Positions 32,214 through 42,365 of a stretch of 64,000 bases of DNA are shown here, piece by piece. The position numbers were made by a program, and so were the translations under genes. Location: positions 541,484 through 605,483 of the forward strand of contig JAJAGP010000206.1 in the NCBI GenBank assembly GCA_025084515.1, written 5' to 3'. The DNA is from Ancistrus triradiatus. Lineage: Eukaryota; Chordata; Actinopteri; Siluriformes; Loricariidae. How positions within the stretch are numbered: position 1 is the first letter of the stretch; every line of letters begins with the position of its first letter. The notes under the pieces are model-generated. The model saw nothing but the letters and a program-made list of their open reading frames with translations. It was not told the DNA's origin and searched no databases.

Positions 32214-33235
32214 CATACATGATTTCTAGATCAGACATCCACAACGTCTGGCAGGTAAGGAAATGAAAAAAATGAACCAAACTGATGTTCACTGTGAGAA
32301 AATCGTGACCACATTGAAAAAGAATGGCATCAAGCATTGGCACAGTGGATATGGCCTTTGAAGCATAAGCAAAGAAAACATTTCCCATAGTATAGCTATC
32401 CTCCTACCAGTCTACCCTAAAGCATTTTGTGCTGGTATTGTTTGAGAAGGTATCTAGTGTTTCTTCTTCCTCACTATAATGTCCCCTATCAGTTAAGTCC
32501 TGCATTGTCATTGCTGTTTGATTTTATGAACGTGACGTGCTTCTTTGACAATACTCGCCTCTTTAAAGAGCTGCTTTTAGTTTTTTTGTGAGATGTTTGT
32601 GCGAATCCGCAACATTTCCCATTACTGCAATTACTAGAGCCACCTCTTTAGCCATTTCTGCTTCAGCACGAAACTTCAAAGAGCCCTTTGGCCCTTTCTG
32701 AGACCTAGTGATCCATGAGTGCCTCTATGGTCTTGTTTTCTGGTTTGAAGGCAGATTTTAGAGTTCCAGGCAATCAGTCATGTAATGCATATAATAGAAC
32801 AGGGAAAACACACTCGCACACCCACCCAGACACAATGGTCATGGGATCATTAAGAACTTCCTCACCCTATGGCCTCATAAAGCAGCACAGACATTTTAAC
32901 ATTTAACTCCTCAGCGTGTGCTTAATAAGGGAAGCTCTACTCTGTCTACTGATTTCATTTAGCTGCTCAGACTTTGGCTTGTAACGTTGAGTGATTTATA
33001 GCACAGGAAGCATGTGGAAAATCTAATCTCAAATTTGGCCTGTGAACAAAAAATCAGTTACAGTAAAAATGAACCAGCCAGTTTAATGTTATGCTGCTTT
33101 TCAGCCTGTTTCAACCATGCATAACACTAATTCATGGATACCTACACTGATTCTGTAACATAGTCATGTAATCAGACCTGGTCATCAGACCAGACCCAGG
33201 GACCTAGTAATTAATACACAAAGCATACAAGCATA
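32214..33235. other. Unassigned; candidate conserved non-coding DNA
   Basis: No match to any repeat in the window. 32500-32960 is non-repetitive with balanced composition and no coding signature. It separates two group B fragments that overlap by about 35 bp of family sequence, so it is not a simple insertion into one copy. Confidence 0.3.
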
Positions 33236-33617
33236 CAATCCTCACATTAACTGCTCACTTCAAGTCCTTCTACAACATTTCGATTGGATTAAGGTCAGGA
33301 CTTTGACTTGGCCATTCCAAAACATTAACTTTATTCTTCTTTAACCATTCTTTGGTACAACGAGTTGTGTGCTTGGGGTCGTTGTGTGGACAGATGTCCT
33401 GACATTTTCCTTTAGAATTCTCTGATGTAATTCAGAATTCATTGTTCCATCAATGATGGCAAGTCGTCCTGGCCCAGATGCAACAAAACAGGCCCAAACC
33501 ATGATACTACCACCACCATGTTTCACAAATGGTATAAGGTTCGTATGCTGGAATGCAGTGTTTTCCTTTCTCCAAACATAATGCTTTTCTTCTAAACCAA
33601 AAAGTTCTATTTTGGCC
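33236..33617 (-). pseudogene. Tc1-like relic, group B (B5): central transposase fragment
   Basis: The minus strand carries central coding DNA of group B. The family block 'KHGGGSIMVWACFVASGPG' is clear at 33526-33468, and 'ERLTIIDGTMNSEL'-like sequence follows in the form 'IIDGTMNSELHQRIL'. The first-aspartate region is at 'ggccaaaatagaacttttt' (inverted), with the aspartate codon lost. The second-aspartate region has a deletion ('gtcgttgtgtggacagatg'). Both termini are absent. It abuts the group C element. Confidence 0.82.
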
Positions 33618-33680
33618 GCCTTGCTCTTGGAGTGATTGTTGCAAAACTCGGAATGCAGTTATGTTTCAGGCACATATGTA

Positions 33681-34718
33681 TATTCATGACCGAAAGTGTT
33701 GGCACCCCTGAAATTTTTCCAGAAAGTGAAGTACTTCTCCCAGAAAATTGTTGCAATTACACGTTTTGTTATACACATGTTCATTTCCTTTGTGTGTATT
33801 GGAACAACAGAAAAAAGGAGAGGAAAAAAAAGGCAAATTTGACACAATTGCACACAAAACTCCAAAAATGGACCAGACAAAATTATTGGCACCTTTTTCA
33901 AAATTGTGAGTAAGTAACTGTTTCAAGCATGCGATGACAGAGACATAAAAAAGCTAGACTGCAGTTTGACAGAATGTACGTGCGTAAGCCATAATAACGT
34001 TTTGTGGACAGATGAGACCAAGATAGAGGTTTGTGGTAGAGCACATCATTCTACTGTTTACAGAAAACTGAATGAGGCCTACAAAGAAAAGAACACAGTA
34101 CCTACAGTCAAATATAGTGGAGGTTCAAAGATGTTTTGGGGTTGTTTTGCTGCCTCTGGTATCGGGTGCCTTGACTGTGTGCAAGGCTTCGAAAGCTGGG
34201 TTTGCGTCCTAGATCATTCCTGCAGAACAATGATCCCAAACATACTTCAAAAAGCACCCAGAAATGGATGGAAACAAAGCGCTGGAGAGTTCTGGAGTGG
34301 CCAGCAATGAGTGCTGATCTAAATCCTATTGAACACCTGTGGAGAGATGTTAAAATTGCGCTCTTCAAGGCACTCTTCAAATATGAGAGACCTGGAGCAG
34401 TTTACAAAAGAAGAGTGGTCCACAATACTATTTGAGGGGTATGAGAAGCTTGTTGATGGTTATAGGAAGCGATTTTATTTCAGTTATTTCTTTTCCAAAG
34501 GCTGTGCAACCAAATATTAAGTTGAGGGTGCCAATAATTCTGTCCAGCCCAGTTTTTTGAGTTTTGCATGAAATTATATCAATTTTGGCTTTTTTGCTTT
34601 GTTTTTTGTGTTATTCCAATGCACACAAAGGAAACTAATGTGTATAACAAAATGTGTAATTGCAATAATTTTCTGGGAGAAATACTTCATTTTCTGGAAA
34701 CACTTTCGGCCATGACTG
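33681..34718 (+). mobile_element. Tc1-like element, group C, internally deleted (C1)
   Basis: Right end 'cactttcggccatgactg' is followed by TA (34719-34720). The left end 'tattcatgaccgaaagtg' is a mutated counterpart preceded by TA (33679-33680). Long inverted subterminal regions share 'gaagtacttctcccagaaaa' (left) and 'ttttctgggagaaatacttc' (right). About 1038 bp. The N-terminal coding part is deleted between about 33930 and 33990. Confidence 0.88.
33970..34520 (+). pseudogene. Tc1-like transposase pseudogene, group C (C1)
   Basis: The catalytic domain alone remains. The first aspartate is in 'VLWTDETKIEV', and a core 'KMFWGCFAASGIGCLD' follows. After a frame change, 'LQNNDPKHTSKSTQKWM' covers the second catalytic position, where family members have DND; here the first residue is asparagine. 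34 residues on, 'SADLNPIEHLW' keeps the glutamate. A further frame change precedes the C-terminus 'FTKEEWSTILFEGYEKLVDG', which ends 'GCATKY'. The DNA-binding domain is gone and the triad is broken. Inactive. Confidence 0.88.
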
Positions 34719-34754
34719 TACGTGATTACAGGTATGGTCTGATTAAACACTGGA

Positions 34755-35000
34755 TCTTGCCACAAGAAGGCATAAAAGTGCTTTCCGTGCTGCCCTGTAA
34801 GAAGGCTCTGAGGCTACTTTTGGGTAGTGTACCTATTGGCTAGGGATTGCCAGTTGACAGACTTTGAGAGGAGAGTCATTGGACTTAGAGAAGCATGATG
34901 GTCGTTTTAATGAATTGCCCACGATCTAGGCTGTTCTGACTTAGAAGTTAGCAGGTGTTGGTAGCAGTGGTTTCATGAGGATGCACACACATGGCGAATA
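34755..35000 (+). mobile_element. Tc1/IS630-like fragment, group H (H2)
   Basis: Contains 'aaggctctgaggctactttt' and 'gggtagtg', then 'gttgacagactttgagagg' and 'gagaagcatgatggt'. These match the reverse complement of H1 at 20.3 kb and 19.6 kb in the same order. It does not carry the short inverted-repeat element found in H1. No frame survives. Confidence 0.6.
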
Positions 35001-35552
35001 GGGTTTGTTGGTATTTTTAGTGTTTTGTTTATTCAGCACCTGTAATGCATTAAAGTTAATGCCGCCACATAGCTAATGTTTAGGCTATTTGGTTTTTTCC
35101 GTGTGTGTGTATGACAGAGAACACCCCCCCACCACCACCACCACCACCTTTGAATATTTTATTTCATTCTATTGTTTTATTATTCTTTTATGTATTCTTT
35201 TGTTTTAAACTATTTAATTTCATTGTACCGTTTTATTATTCTTTTATGTATTCTTTTGTTTTTACTTTTGCTTGTGTAAAGCACTTTGTAAAACATTGTT
35301 TTAAAAAGTGCTATATAAATCAAGCTTATTATTATTTGGGAAATAAATGGGGTGGTGTGATGGTAGATTGTAGAATTCACAGAAGTTAATGGAATGTGTT
35401 GATTTAATAAGGCACTGGATTATAGATGAAAAGGATATGGCTCTGTATTACAAGATGAGCAAATAAAGCAGCAGAACCTGGACCCAGAAGGAGATCAATG
35501 TGGGGGGAAATTAATTCAAGCATTTTATGAGGCACTGAGATATAATTAGGTT
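35001..35552 (+). mobile_element. LINE 3' tail at 35165-35340 with simple repeats
   Basis: 'gtgtaaagcactttgtaaaa' followed by 'aaaaagtgctatataaat' and 'attattattt' resembles the 3' tail of L2-like fish LINEs. Upstream, 'ttattattcttttatgtatt' occurs twice in tandem (about 35179 and 35239). A (GT)n and a C/CCA-rich run lie at 35101-35149. The rest of the interval is unassigned. Confidence 0.55.
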
Positions 35553-35839
35553 GTGCATAGTTGCAGACATGATAAGTAGAAATGTGTAAGTGCAGGAACT
35601 GTTGCTATGCTAGATCTGAACGTATGTACAGTGGGGCAAAAAAGTATTTAGTCAGCCACTGATTGTGCAAGTTCTCCTACTTAGAAAGATGAGAGAGGTC
35701 TGTAATTTTCATCATAGGTACACTTCAACTATGAGAGACAAAATGAGAAAAAAAAATCCAGGAAATCACATTGTAGGATTTTTAAAGAATTTAATTGTAT
35801 ATCATGGTGGAAGTATTTGGTCAATAACAAAAGTTCAAC

Positions 35840-36683
35840 TCAATACTTAACCTTTGTTAGGGACTACCACTTAGGGAGTTTTTCCTTGTGACTGTCGCCC
35901 TAGGCTTGCTCAATTTGGGATTGGACGTAGTTATTAGGAGATAATCTAAACTTGTAAAGTTACTTTGAGACAATGCTCCATTGTAAAAAGCGCTATATAA
36001 ATAGATATGACTTGACTTGACTTGTTGGCAATGACAGAGGTCAAACATTTCCTGAAAGTCTTAACCAGCTTTGCATACACTGTAGCTGGTATTTTGACCC
36101 ATTCCTCCATGCAGATCTTCTTTAGAGCAGTGATGTTTTGGGGCTGTCGCTAGGCAACACGGACTTTCAACTCCCTCTACAAATTTTCTATGGGGTTGAG
36201 GTCTGGAGACTGGCTAGTCCACTCCAGGACCTTGAAATGCTTTTTACAGAGCCACTACTTTGTTGCCCGTGCAGTGTGATTGGGATCATTGTCATGCTGG
36301 ATATGTACTGGCTTAAGCAGGGGAACATGTCTGGCAATGCCGGATCTGAGTCCCTCTCGGCGTAGTGTGTTACTGATGGTAGTCTTTGTTACTTTGGTCC
36401 CAGCTCTCTGCAGGTGATTCATCAGGTCCCTCCGTGTAGTTCTGGGATTTTTGCTCACCGTTCTCATGATCATTTTTATCCCATGGGATGAGAACTTGCG
36501 TGGGGCTCCAGATCGAGGGAGATTATCAATGGTTTTGTATGTCTTCCATTTTCTTACAATTGCTCCCACAGTTGATTTATTCACACCAACCTGCTTGCCT
36601 GTTGTAGATTCACACTTCCCAGCCTGGTGCAGGTCTACAATTTTCTTCCTGGTGTCCTTCGACAGCTCTTTGGTCTTGGCCAT
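35840..36683 (-). pseudogene. Tc1-like transposase pseudogene, group A (A3)
   Basis: Opens with ATG at 36683 and reads 142 codons: 'MAKTKELSKDTRKKIVDLHQ', the helix-turn-helix region with 'GVNKSTVGAIVRKWKTYK', the linker 'RSGAPRKFSS' and the second DNA-binding part 'TTISNTLRREGL'. At 'PLLKPVHIQ' it jumps directly to 'HDNDPNHTARATK', skipping the segment with the first catalytic aspartate (about 100 residues in A2). The rest, including the glutamate region, is out of frame. The C-terminus is split by a LINE tail at 35859-36021. The DNA-binding half alone is intact in frame, so a truncated end-binding protein could in principle be encoded. Expression is unknown. Confidence 0.88.
35859..36021 (+). 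mobile_element. L2-like LINE 3' tail inserted in A3
   Basis: 'gggagtttttccttgtgact', 'ctttgagacaatgctccatt' and 'aaaaagcgctatataaatag' end in short 'gacttgactt' units. This is the 3' tail type of L2-like fish LINEs, shared with 41936-42165. 'ttgtt' before (35854-35858) and after (36022-36026) is a probable target duplication. Confidence 0.8.
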
Positions 36684-37293
36684 GGTTGAGTTTGGAGTCT
36701 GACTGTTTGAGGCTGTGGACAGGTGTATTTTATACAGATAACGAGGTCAAACAGGTGCCATTAATACAGGTAACGAGTGGAGGACAGAAGAGCTTCTTAA
36801 AGAAGAAGTTACAGGTCTGTGAGAGCCAGAAATCTTGCTTGTTTGTTGGTGACCAAGTACTGATTTTCTACCATGATGTACAATTAAATTCATTAAAAAC
36901 CTACAATGTGATTTCCTGAATTTTTTTTCTCATTTTGTCTCTCATAGTTGAAGTGTACCTATGATGAAAATCACAGACATCTCTCATCTTTCTAAGTAGG
37001 AGAACTTGCACAATCAGTGGCTGACTAAATACTTTTTTGCCCCACTGTACATACGTTCAGATCTAGCATTGCGACAGTTCCTGCACTTACACACTTCTAC
37101 TTATCAACTCCAGCTCTGAAGGACCTGGCACAGCCTCAGACACACACCATCCAATTTTTCTCAACTGGTCCTGGGATGTATGCCAGATTCTGATTCTTCA
37201 GGACTGGACTTGCATCCATAGACTAGTTAACTTGATAAAGCATTCAAAAATTGTTTTTACACACTGCAGCTCATCACATTTGCAACTATGCAC

Positions 37294-38203
37294 GACCATC
37301 TATATGGTTTCTATTTGACTCAAGTAGCATTTTGCTTGCATCCTAAAAGCCTCCTTGTTGTGCACCCCTGCTACAGTAATGAAAAATTAATTTACTCCTT
37401 GTGTGAAATTGCTGACATGAGGCCAGGTTGATTGACAGGTGAACTAACACCTTAGTTATATTTCATTTTGTCCATTATTAGTGCAAGTCAGTGGTTCCCA
37501 AACGTTGAGGATAAGAATATTTTCAAGAACTCTCTACCCAGCTCCGAAACACGTACAAGACTTCTGCTTCCAAACTCTCTTGGAATTCATTTTAAACATT
37601 GTAATTCATACAAAACTGAAACTTCTTATTGAAGAAAGCAGTGACAAATCACCTTCACAGTGGATTCATTACCACTGACCTGCATTATGTATCTTACATT
37701 TTTACTGTGTAACATAGCAGTGCTCAATATTTGCCTTGCTATGAATACGTGCAATACGTTCACATCCAACAGAATTAACATAATGTAAATTAGGTCAAAA
37801 GTTCAGGTCGCAGAGCAGTTTAAAATGCTTGACCACCACCACAGGGACATGGGTTCAAGTTCAGACTGTGCCTTCTGGTCAGGTTGGGTGTCACATGTAG
37901 GCTCGACTGGCTAGTGTCTGAGGCAGGGGAGGCTGTTTTGGGGGATCATTCACAGGCACTGCAATAGCGAACCTTGTCCTGTTCTGCGATGGTCTCGCAT
38001 GACGCCCAGGACATGCTTACCCCCTTGTTCTCTGTTGAGAGGTTCCAGAGCTCTGCACCTCATCAAATCATGAAAAAAAAAAAAAATTCTGAACAGTTGT
38101 GCACTGCATAGCGGACTTTCGGATGCCTGTTTGCATATATGTCTGTGATCCGATAAGGTTATTATCCTTATTATTAAGGTTATTAACCTACTTAACCCAA
38201 ATA
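37294..38203. other. Unassigned; possible diverged SINE at 37813-38045
   Basis: 37813-38045 contains 'gagcagtttaaaatgcttga' and a B-box-like 'gggttcaagttc', followed by a GC-rich body, so it could be a diverged tRNA-derived SINE. It matches nothing else in the window. An A-run (about 38073-38086) follows. Confidence 0.3.
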
Positions 38204-39428
38204 CACTGCCTGGCCAAAGAAAAGGTCACACACACTAATATTTCATTGGACCGCTTTTAGCTTTGATTACATCACGCATTCCCTGTGACATCGTTTCCAC
38301 AAGCTTCTGCAATATTACAACATTTATTTTTGTCCCGAGTTGCATTACTTTTTCCCCAGGATCTTGTATTGATGATTGTATTGATTTCGACCATTGTGCA
38401 AAATCATCTCCAGCACATCCCAAAGATTCTCAGTGGGGTTCAGGTCTGGCATCTGTGGTGGTCAATCCATGTGTGAAAATGATGTCATGCTCATGAACCA
38501 CACTTTCACAATTTGAGTCTGATAAATCCTGGCATTGCCATCTTGGAATATGCCCGTAGCATCAAGGAAAAAAAAAAAATCCACTGATGGAATAACCTGG
38601 TCGTTGAGTATATTCAGGTAGTCAGCTGACCTCATTCTTTGGGCACATAACGTTGCTGAACCTAAACCTGACCAACTTCAGCAACCCCAGATCATAGCCC
38701 TGTCCCCACAGGCTTGTACGGTAGGCACTAGGCAAGATGGGTGCATCACTTCAGATGCCTCTCTTCTTACCCTGATGCACCCATCACTCTGGAACCGGGT
38801 AAATCTGGACTCATCAGACCACATGACCATCTTCCAATGCTCCAGAGTCCAATCTTTACGCTCTCTAGAAAACTGAAGCCATTTTTGCCGGTTAGCCTCC
38901 CTGACAAGTGGTTTTCCTAAGGCTACACGGCTGTTAAGTCCCAATCCCTTGAGTTACTTTTGCGTTGTGCTTGTGGAAATGCTCTTACGTTCACTATTAA
39001 ACATATTCCTGAGTTCTACTGTTGTTTTTCTACGATTTGATTTCACCAAACATTTAAGTGATCGCCGTTCAGGATCACTCAAGATTTTTTCCGACCACAT
39101 TCTTTCCTCAAAGAAGATGTTTTCCCACTGTCCTTCCACTTTTTAATAATGCATTGGACAGTTCTTAACCCGATTTAAGTAGTTTCAGCAATCTCCTTAG
39201 ATGTTTTCTCTGTTTGATGCATGCCAATAATTTGACCCTTCTGAAACAGATTAACATCTTCTCCATGACCACAGGATGCATCTTTCAACATGGATGTTTA
39301 ACAAATGAGAAGCTACTCACTGCATCAGTTAGGGTTAAATGACCTGTTGCCAGGTGAAACATAATCACCACTGCAGTAATTATCCGATGGGAGGCTCTTA
39401 CCTATTTGCTTTTTTTGGCCAAGCAGTG
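38204..39428 (-). mobile_element. Tc1-like element, group D, with both ends (D1)
   Basis: Ends 'cactgcctggccaaagaaaa' and, inverted, 'cactgcttggccaaaaaaag' are flanked by TA at 38202-38203 and 39429-39430. 1225 bp. The only group D copy in the window. Confidence 0.9.
38235..39270 (-). pseudogene. Tc1-like transposase pseudogene, group D (D1)
   Basis: Minus-strand remnants cover the whole domain order. The N-terminal half reads through 'SDPERRSLKCLVKSNRRKTT' and the joining segment 'GLNSRVALGKPLVREANRQK'. The first catalytic aspartate is in 'VMWSDESRFTRFQSDG', and the following 'HPSCLVPTVQACGDRAMIWG' is readable. The second aspartate region near 'ggaatatgcccgtagcatca' (inverted) and the region of the glutamate are degenerate. 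Near the C-terminus 'VMQLGTKINVV' is readable. At least three frame changes are needed. Start and stop are approximate. Inactive. Confidence 0.78.
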
Positions 39429-39718
39429 TATATTACATTGCCAGGTGAGTCTGCAATACAGCAAATCTGCATCAGCATGAGCTCTGTGGCATCGGTGTGG
39501 GCTGCTTGGCTGGTAAAACACAGGCTGCATCTGCGCTGTGCTACATGTAAACCACACATGTATCATGGGACAGTTGCGGATGTTTCAGCTCAGCGTGGCT
39601 AATGATAGAATGTAACAACAGTACTGTATGTGTAGAGTGTTTTGACTATTTAGTCAATACCAGTACACACAGTATCCCATGTAGCTTTGCTGTTTAATAT
39701 GTATTATATAAGTATGTA
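39429..39718. other. No recognised feature
   Basis: No repeat or coding motif recognised. Confidence 0.3.
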
Positions 39719-39860
39719 CAGTGGTACCTCAGAAATCAAACGCCTCTTTACTTGAACAATTCAGACATCGAAAGGTCTGAATTTTTTTTGCCCCCAAATT
39801 CAAACAAAAAAATTCCAAACATGGGCCTAAATAAAACACTCAAAGGTGCGATCTTTCAAC
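39719..39860 (+). mobile_element. Tigger-like short element, left fragment (K3)
   Basis: 'cagtggtacctcag' after TA (39717-39718) matches the terminal repeat of the complete element at 52.96 kb. Similarity fades by about 39860 and no right end is found. A SINE lies about 100 bp downstream. Confidence 0.5.
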
Positions 39861-39961
39861 CATGATGCACGTAGTCCAGTCCAGGGGGTGGCGACAGTGC
39901 ACAAATATGGAAGGCAAATCACGATAAGGCCCAAAGGAAAAGGAAGAAGGACTACAACGCG

Positions 39962-40154
39962 ACTGTGGTAGCCTAGCAGGTAAGGTACTGGACTATGGAC
40001 CAGAAGGTCCAGGGTTCAAATCCCACCTCTGCCAAGCTGCCACTGTTGGGTCCTTGAGCAAGGCCCTTAACCCACAATTGCTTGGATTGTAAGATTGTAT
40101 CAACTGTAAGTCGGTCTGGATAAGGGCGTCTGCTAAATGCTGTAAATGTAAATG
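39962..40154 (+). mobile_element. tRNA-derived SINE with perfect target duplication (copy f)
   Basis: Most intact SINE. The A-box-like 'tagcctagcagg' is at 39969-39980 and the B-box-like 'ggttcaaatcc' at 40013-40023; these are the internal RNA polymerase III promoter positions of the tRNA-like head. The centre is 'ctgccactgttgggtccttg' and the tail 'gggcgtctgctaaatgctgt' plus 'aaatgtaaatg'. 'tacaacgcg' at 39953-39961 and 40155-40163 is an exact 9-bp target duplication. Confidence 0.95.
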
Positions 40155-40163
40155 TACAACGCG

Positions 40164-40846
40164 ATCATAGACACAAACTTAATATACCTAGACGCCACAT
40201 TAGCCACTTCAACCCATTTCTGCGATACATCAACTCGTCCACCATATTGGTCCAGGCAACAATGGGTTGTAAACAAATACGAGTAGAAAGGGGAAGCTGC
40301 ATTTTTTTTCTGGTTAAAATGCACATAAACTAGTTATTTTTCAGTCTTATTTCTTGACCAGTCTGCTGGCTGCTTTTTATAGCAGTACAGCATATTATTA
40401 GCCTGCAAATACTATAAGATGTAGTCTAATAAATAATATAATTAATGAAATAATAGGTTAACAATAGTAGATGGCATATGTAGTATAAAGAGTAGCATAA
40501 TAGTAGTATTATAAAGTATATAAAATGGTGACTACTATATACTATTGTATTACTATTTGAGACGTATACTATTTACTATTGCTAATCTATTACTATTATT
40601 GTTTTATTATATTATTATTTGAGTAGAATCAGGCATCTTTTTTCCAATACCATCTTTGGAGAATTGTAAGAAGTTGCCTGGACAGATATGAGACGACGTT
40701 GACGCATTATCCAGCAACTAATGCAGCATCTAGGTACATTATGTCTATGAACATAGACGTACTGTATTAGGTATCTTTATATTATATTATTATGTTATGT
40801 ATATGAATATTATATCAGTCTATGGGTGCTATTTCAGACACACCCA
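40164..40846. other. AT-rich, 'actatta'-type simple sequence
   Basis: 40400-40630 is dominated by 'tagta/tacta/atta' words without a fixed unit. A recurrent 'atgtctatgaacatagacgt' (40740-40759) is a short perfect-like hairpin. No gene seen. Confidence 0.45.
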
Positions 40847-40951
40847 CAGTATGGTACTGGTCTCTGAACCAGAAGGCCCAGGGTTCAAATCCCACCGCTG
40901 CCACTGTTGGGTCCTTGAGCAAGACCCTTAACCCACAATTGCTTGGATTGT
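40847..40951 (+). mobile_element. tRNA-derived SINE, 3'-truncated (copy g)
   Basis: From 'agtatggtactggtct' through B-box-like 'gggttcaaatccc' to 'aattgcttggattgtatg'. The A-box part is replaced and the 'gcgtctgctaaatg' tail is missing. Confidence 0.8.
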
Positions 40952-41935
40952 ATGCTTGCTGTCTCATGCTTACAGTAAATAATAAAGCTTCCTCCTCTAA
41001 TGCCTTAGACATGCAGCTCTGCCAATTGTTTAATGGGTAACTCTCCCTGAGCCAGTGTGTGGCAGACTTAAATATAGAATCCACATTAGTTATTCTATTT
41101 TAGTCACAATCTGCTAAACATTTGTTGAAAGGCTGCCAAAAACACCCAGTAGTAACCGTCTGATGATCATGCGTTTCCTTTTAAACCACTTTTATTGTGT
41201 GACACCCACCATCGGATTTCTAACAAAGGAAGAGCTTAAGAGCAATCGTGGCTCACCATGAATGTTCTGTTTATTTGACGGAGGTTGACTCGCTGTGGCG
41301 TGTGTGTATTTAGTGGTTTGAGATGTTAAACACAACATTTTAAAGCTGCTGAAACATGCTTGCTTCGCACTTGTGTTATTAACTGCCACCTCCTCCGGTC
41401 TATTTAGCCTTGCTAATGTTACTCATACACACCAGAGCAGCTACAACTATATTTTTCACATAGCAATCAAAAAAGATTCTTCTGTAAATTGCACTGCAGG
41501 ACGACATGTATGAATAGCCAAACAGCAAGAGAAACATGTACTCAGCAGAGTGAGGGCTGTTACGCTTTTCATTATAATTATTGGCGTAAATAGTTGGGTA
41601 GGGTTTGATTTCTGCCAGCCCGGTCGTCTTTCTAAAGCCTGAGTGTCTCCAACCGTGTGTGTGCCCACCATTAAGGAGCTGTTCACTGCTCTGTAGGCGT
41701 CTGAGTCATCTTGCTTCAACAAAAAGTACACCAACATAATGGGCTATTACACCAAATCACCAGTTTACTCATTGCTAGTTAGGTCTGCATAATTAGCAGT
41801 TAAATGGTACAGAGGCTGCTTTTTTTTAACTTGTCCCTTCCTGTGATGTACAAATTCACATACATGACATCTACAGGGGCCACATCTCGTTCTATAAGGG
41901 AAGCCTACAGAGTTGTATCATAGAGTTTATCATCT
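40952..41935. other. Unassigned; candidate conserved non-coding DNA
   Basis: 41160-41740 is free of recognised repeats and of balanced composition. Several open frames occur on the minus strand without motifs. Regulatory function cannot be judged from the sequence alone. Confidence 0.3.
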
Positions 41936-42165
41936 ACGCCGCCCAAGGAGGTTGGGTCCCTTTTTGAGTCTTGGTCCTCCCAAGGTTTCTTCCTATAACA
42001 CTCAGGGAGTTTTTCCTTGCCACTGTCGCCCTAGGTTTGCTCAATTTGGGATTGGACGTAGTTATTAGGAGATAATCTAAACTTGTAAAGTTGCTTTGAG
42101 ACAATGCTCCATTGTAAAAAGCGCTATATAAATAGATCTGACTTGATTTGACTTGTAACATGCAA
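41936..42165 (+). mobile_element. L2-like LINE 3' tail
   Basis: Longer version of the insert at 35.86 kb: 'ccaaggtttcttcc', 'cagggagtttttccttgcca', 'ctttgagacaatgctccatt', 'aaaagcgctatataaatag', ending in 'gacttgatttgactt' units. 5'-truncated, as usual for LINEs. Confidence 0.8.
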
Positions 42166-42365
42166 GACTGTGTGCTGAGGAGGACAATAGGATTTCAGGT
42201 TAGACTCTGAAACTGAACAAGACTACCACAAATTTGGCTTAAGTACAAAAGATGGGACAGTATGGGAAATGCATATAAAAAACAGTGTTTCTTACATTTA
42301 CTTTGACTTTCATTTCATTGCAGTCCATTTCAGGCCTGCAACACATTCCAAAAAAGTTGTGATGG

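Larger units (their letters stand above)
35629..37047 (-). mobile_element. Tc1-like element, group A (A3), in a palindrome
   Basis: Both ends are intact ('cagtggggcaaaaaagtatt' and its inverted copy) with TA at 35627-35628 and 37048-37049. About 1419 bp including a 163-bp LINE-tail insertion, so some 300 bp shorter than A2 once that is removed. Orientation is set by the transposase on the minus strand. Confidence 0.93.
35553..37293. repeat. Split palindrome (foldback) hosting a Tc1 element
   Basis: 35571-35628 and 37048-37105 are inverted copies matching at 55 of 58 positions. They meet at 'cgtatgTA/TAcatacg' once the group A element is removed, giving a ~114-bp hairpin without a loop. An outer pair, 'gtgcatagttgca' (35553-35565) and 'tgcaactatgcac' (37281-37293), extends the arms, but the right arm has about 175 bp of extra DNA between inner and outer parts. 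MITE or simple palindrome, not resolved. Confidence 0.85.

Noticed and set aside
31805..33617. B4 and B5 as one Tc1 element split by a 1-kb insertion
   Set aside because: Both fragments contain the same ~35 bp of family sequence ('cctcacattaactgctc...'), longer than a Tc1 or typical target duplication, so two separate fragments are more likely.
39962..40045. tRNA gene
   Set aside because: A- and B-box-like motifs are present, but they belong to the SINE head repeated eleven times in the window. No cloverleaf anticodon arm is conserved.
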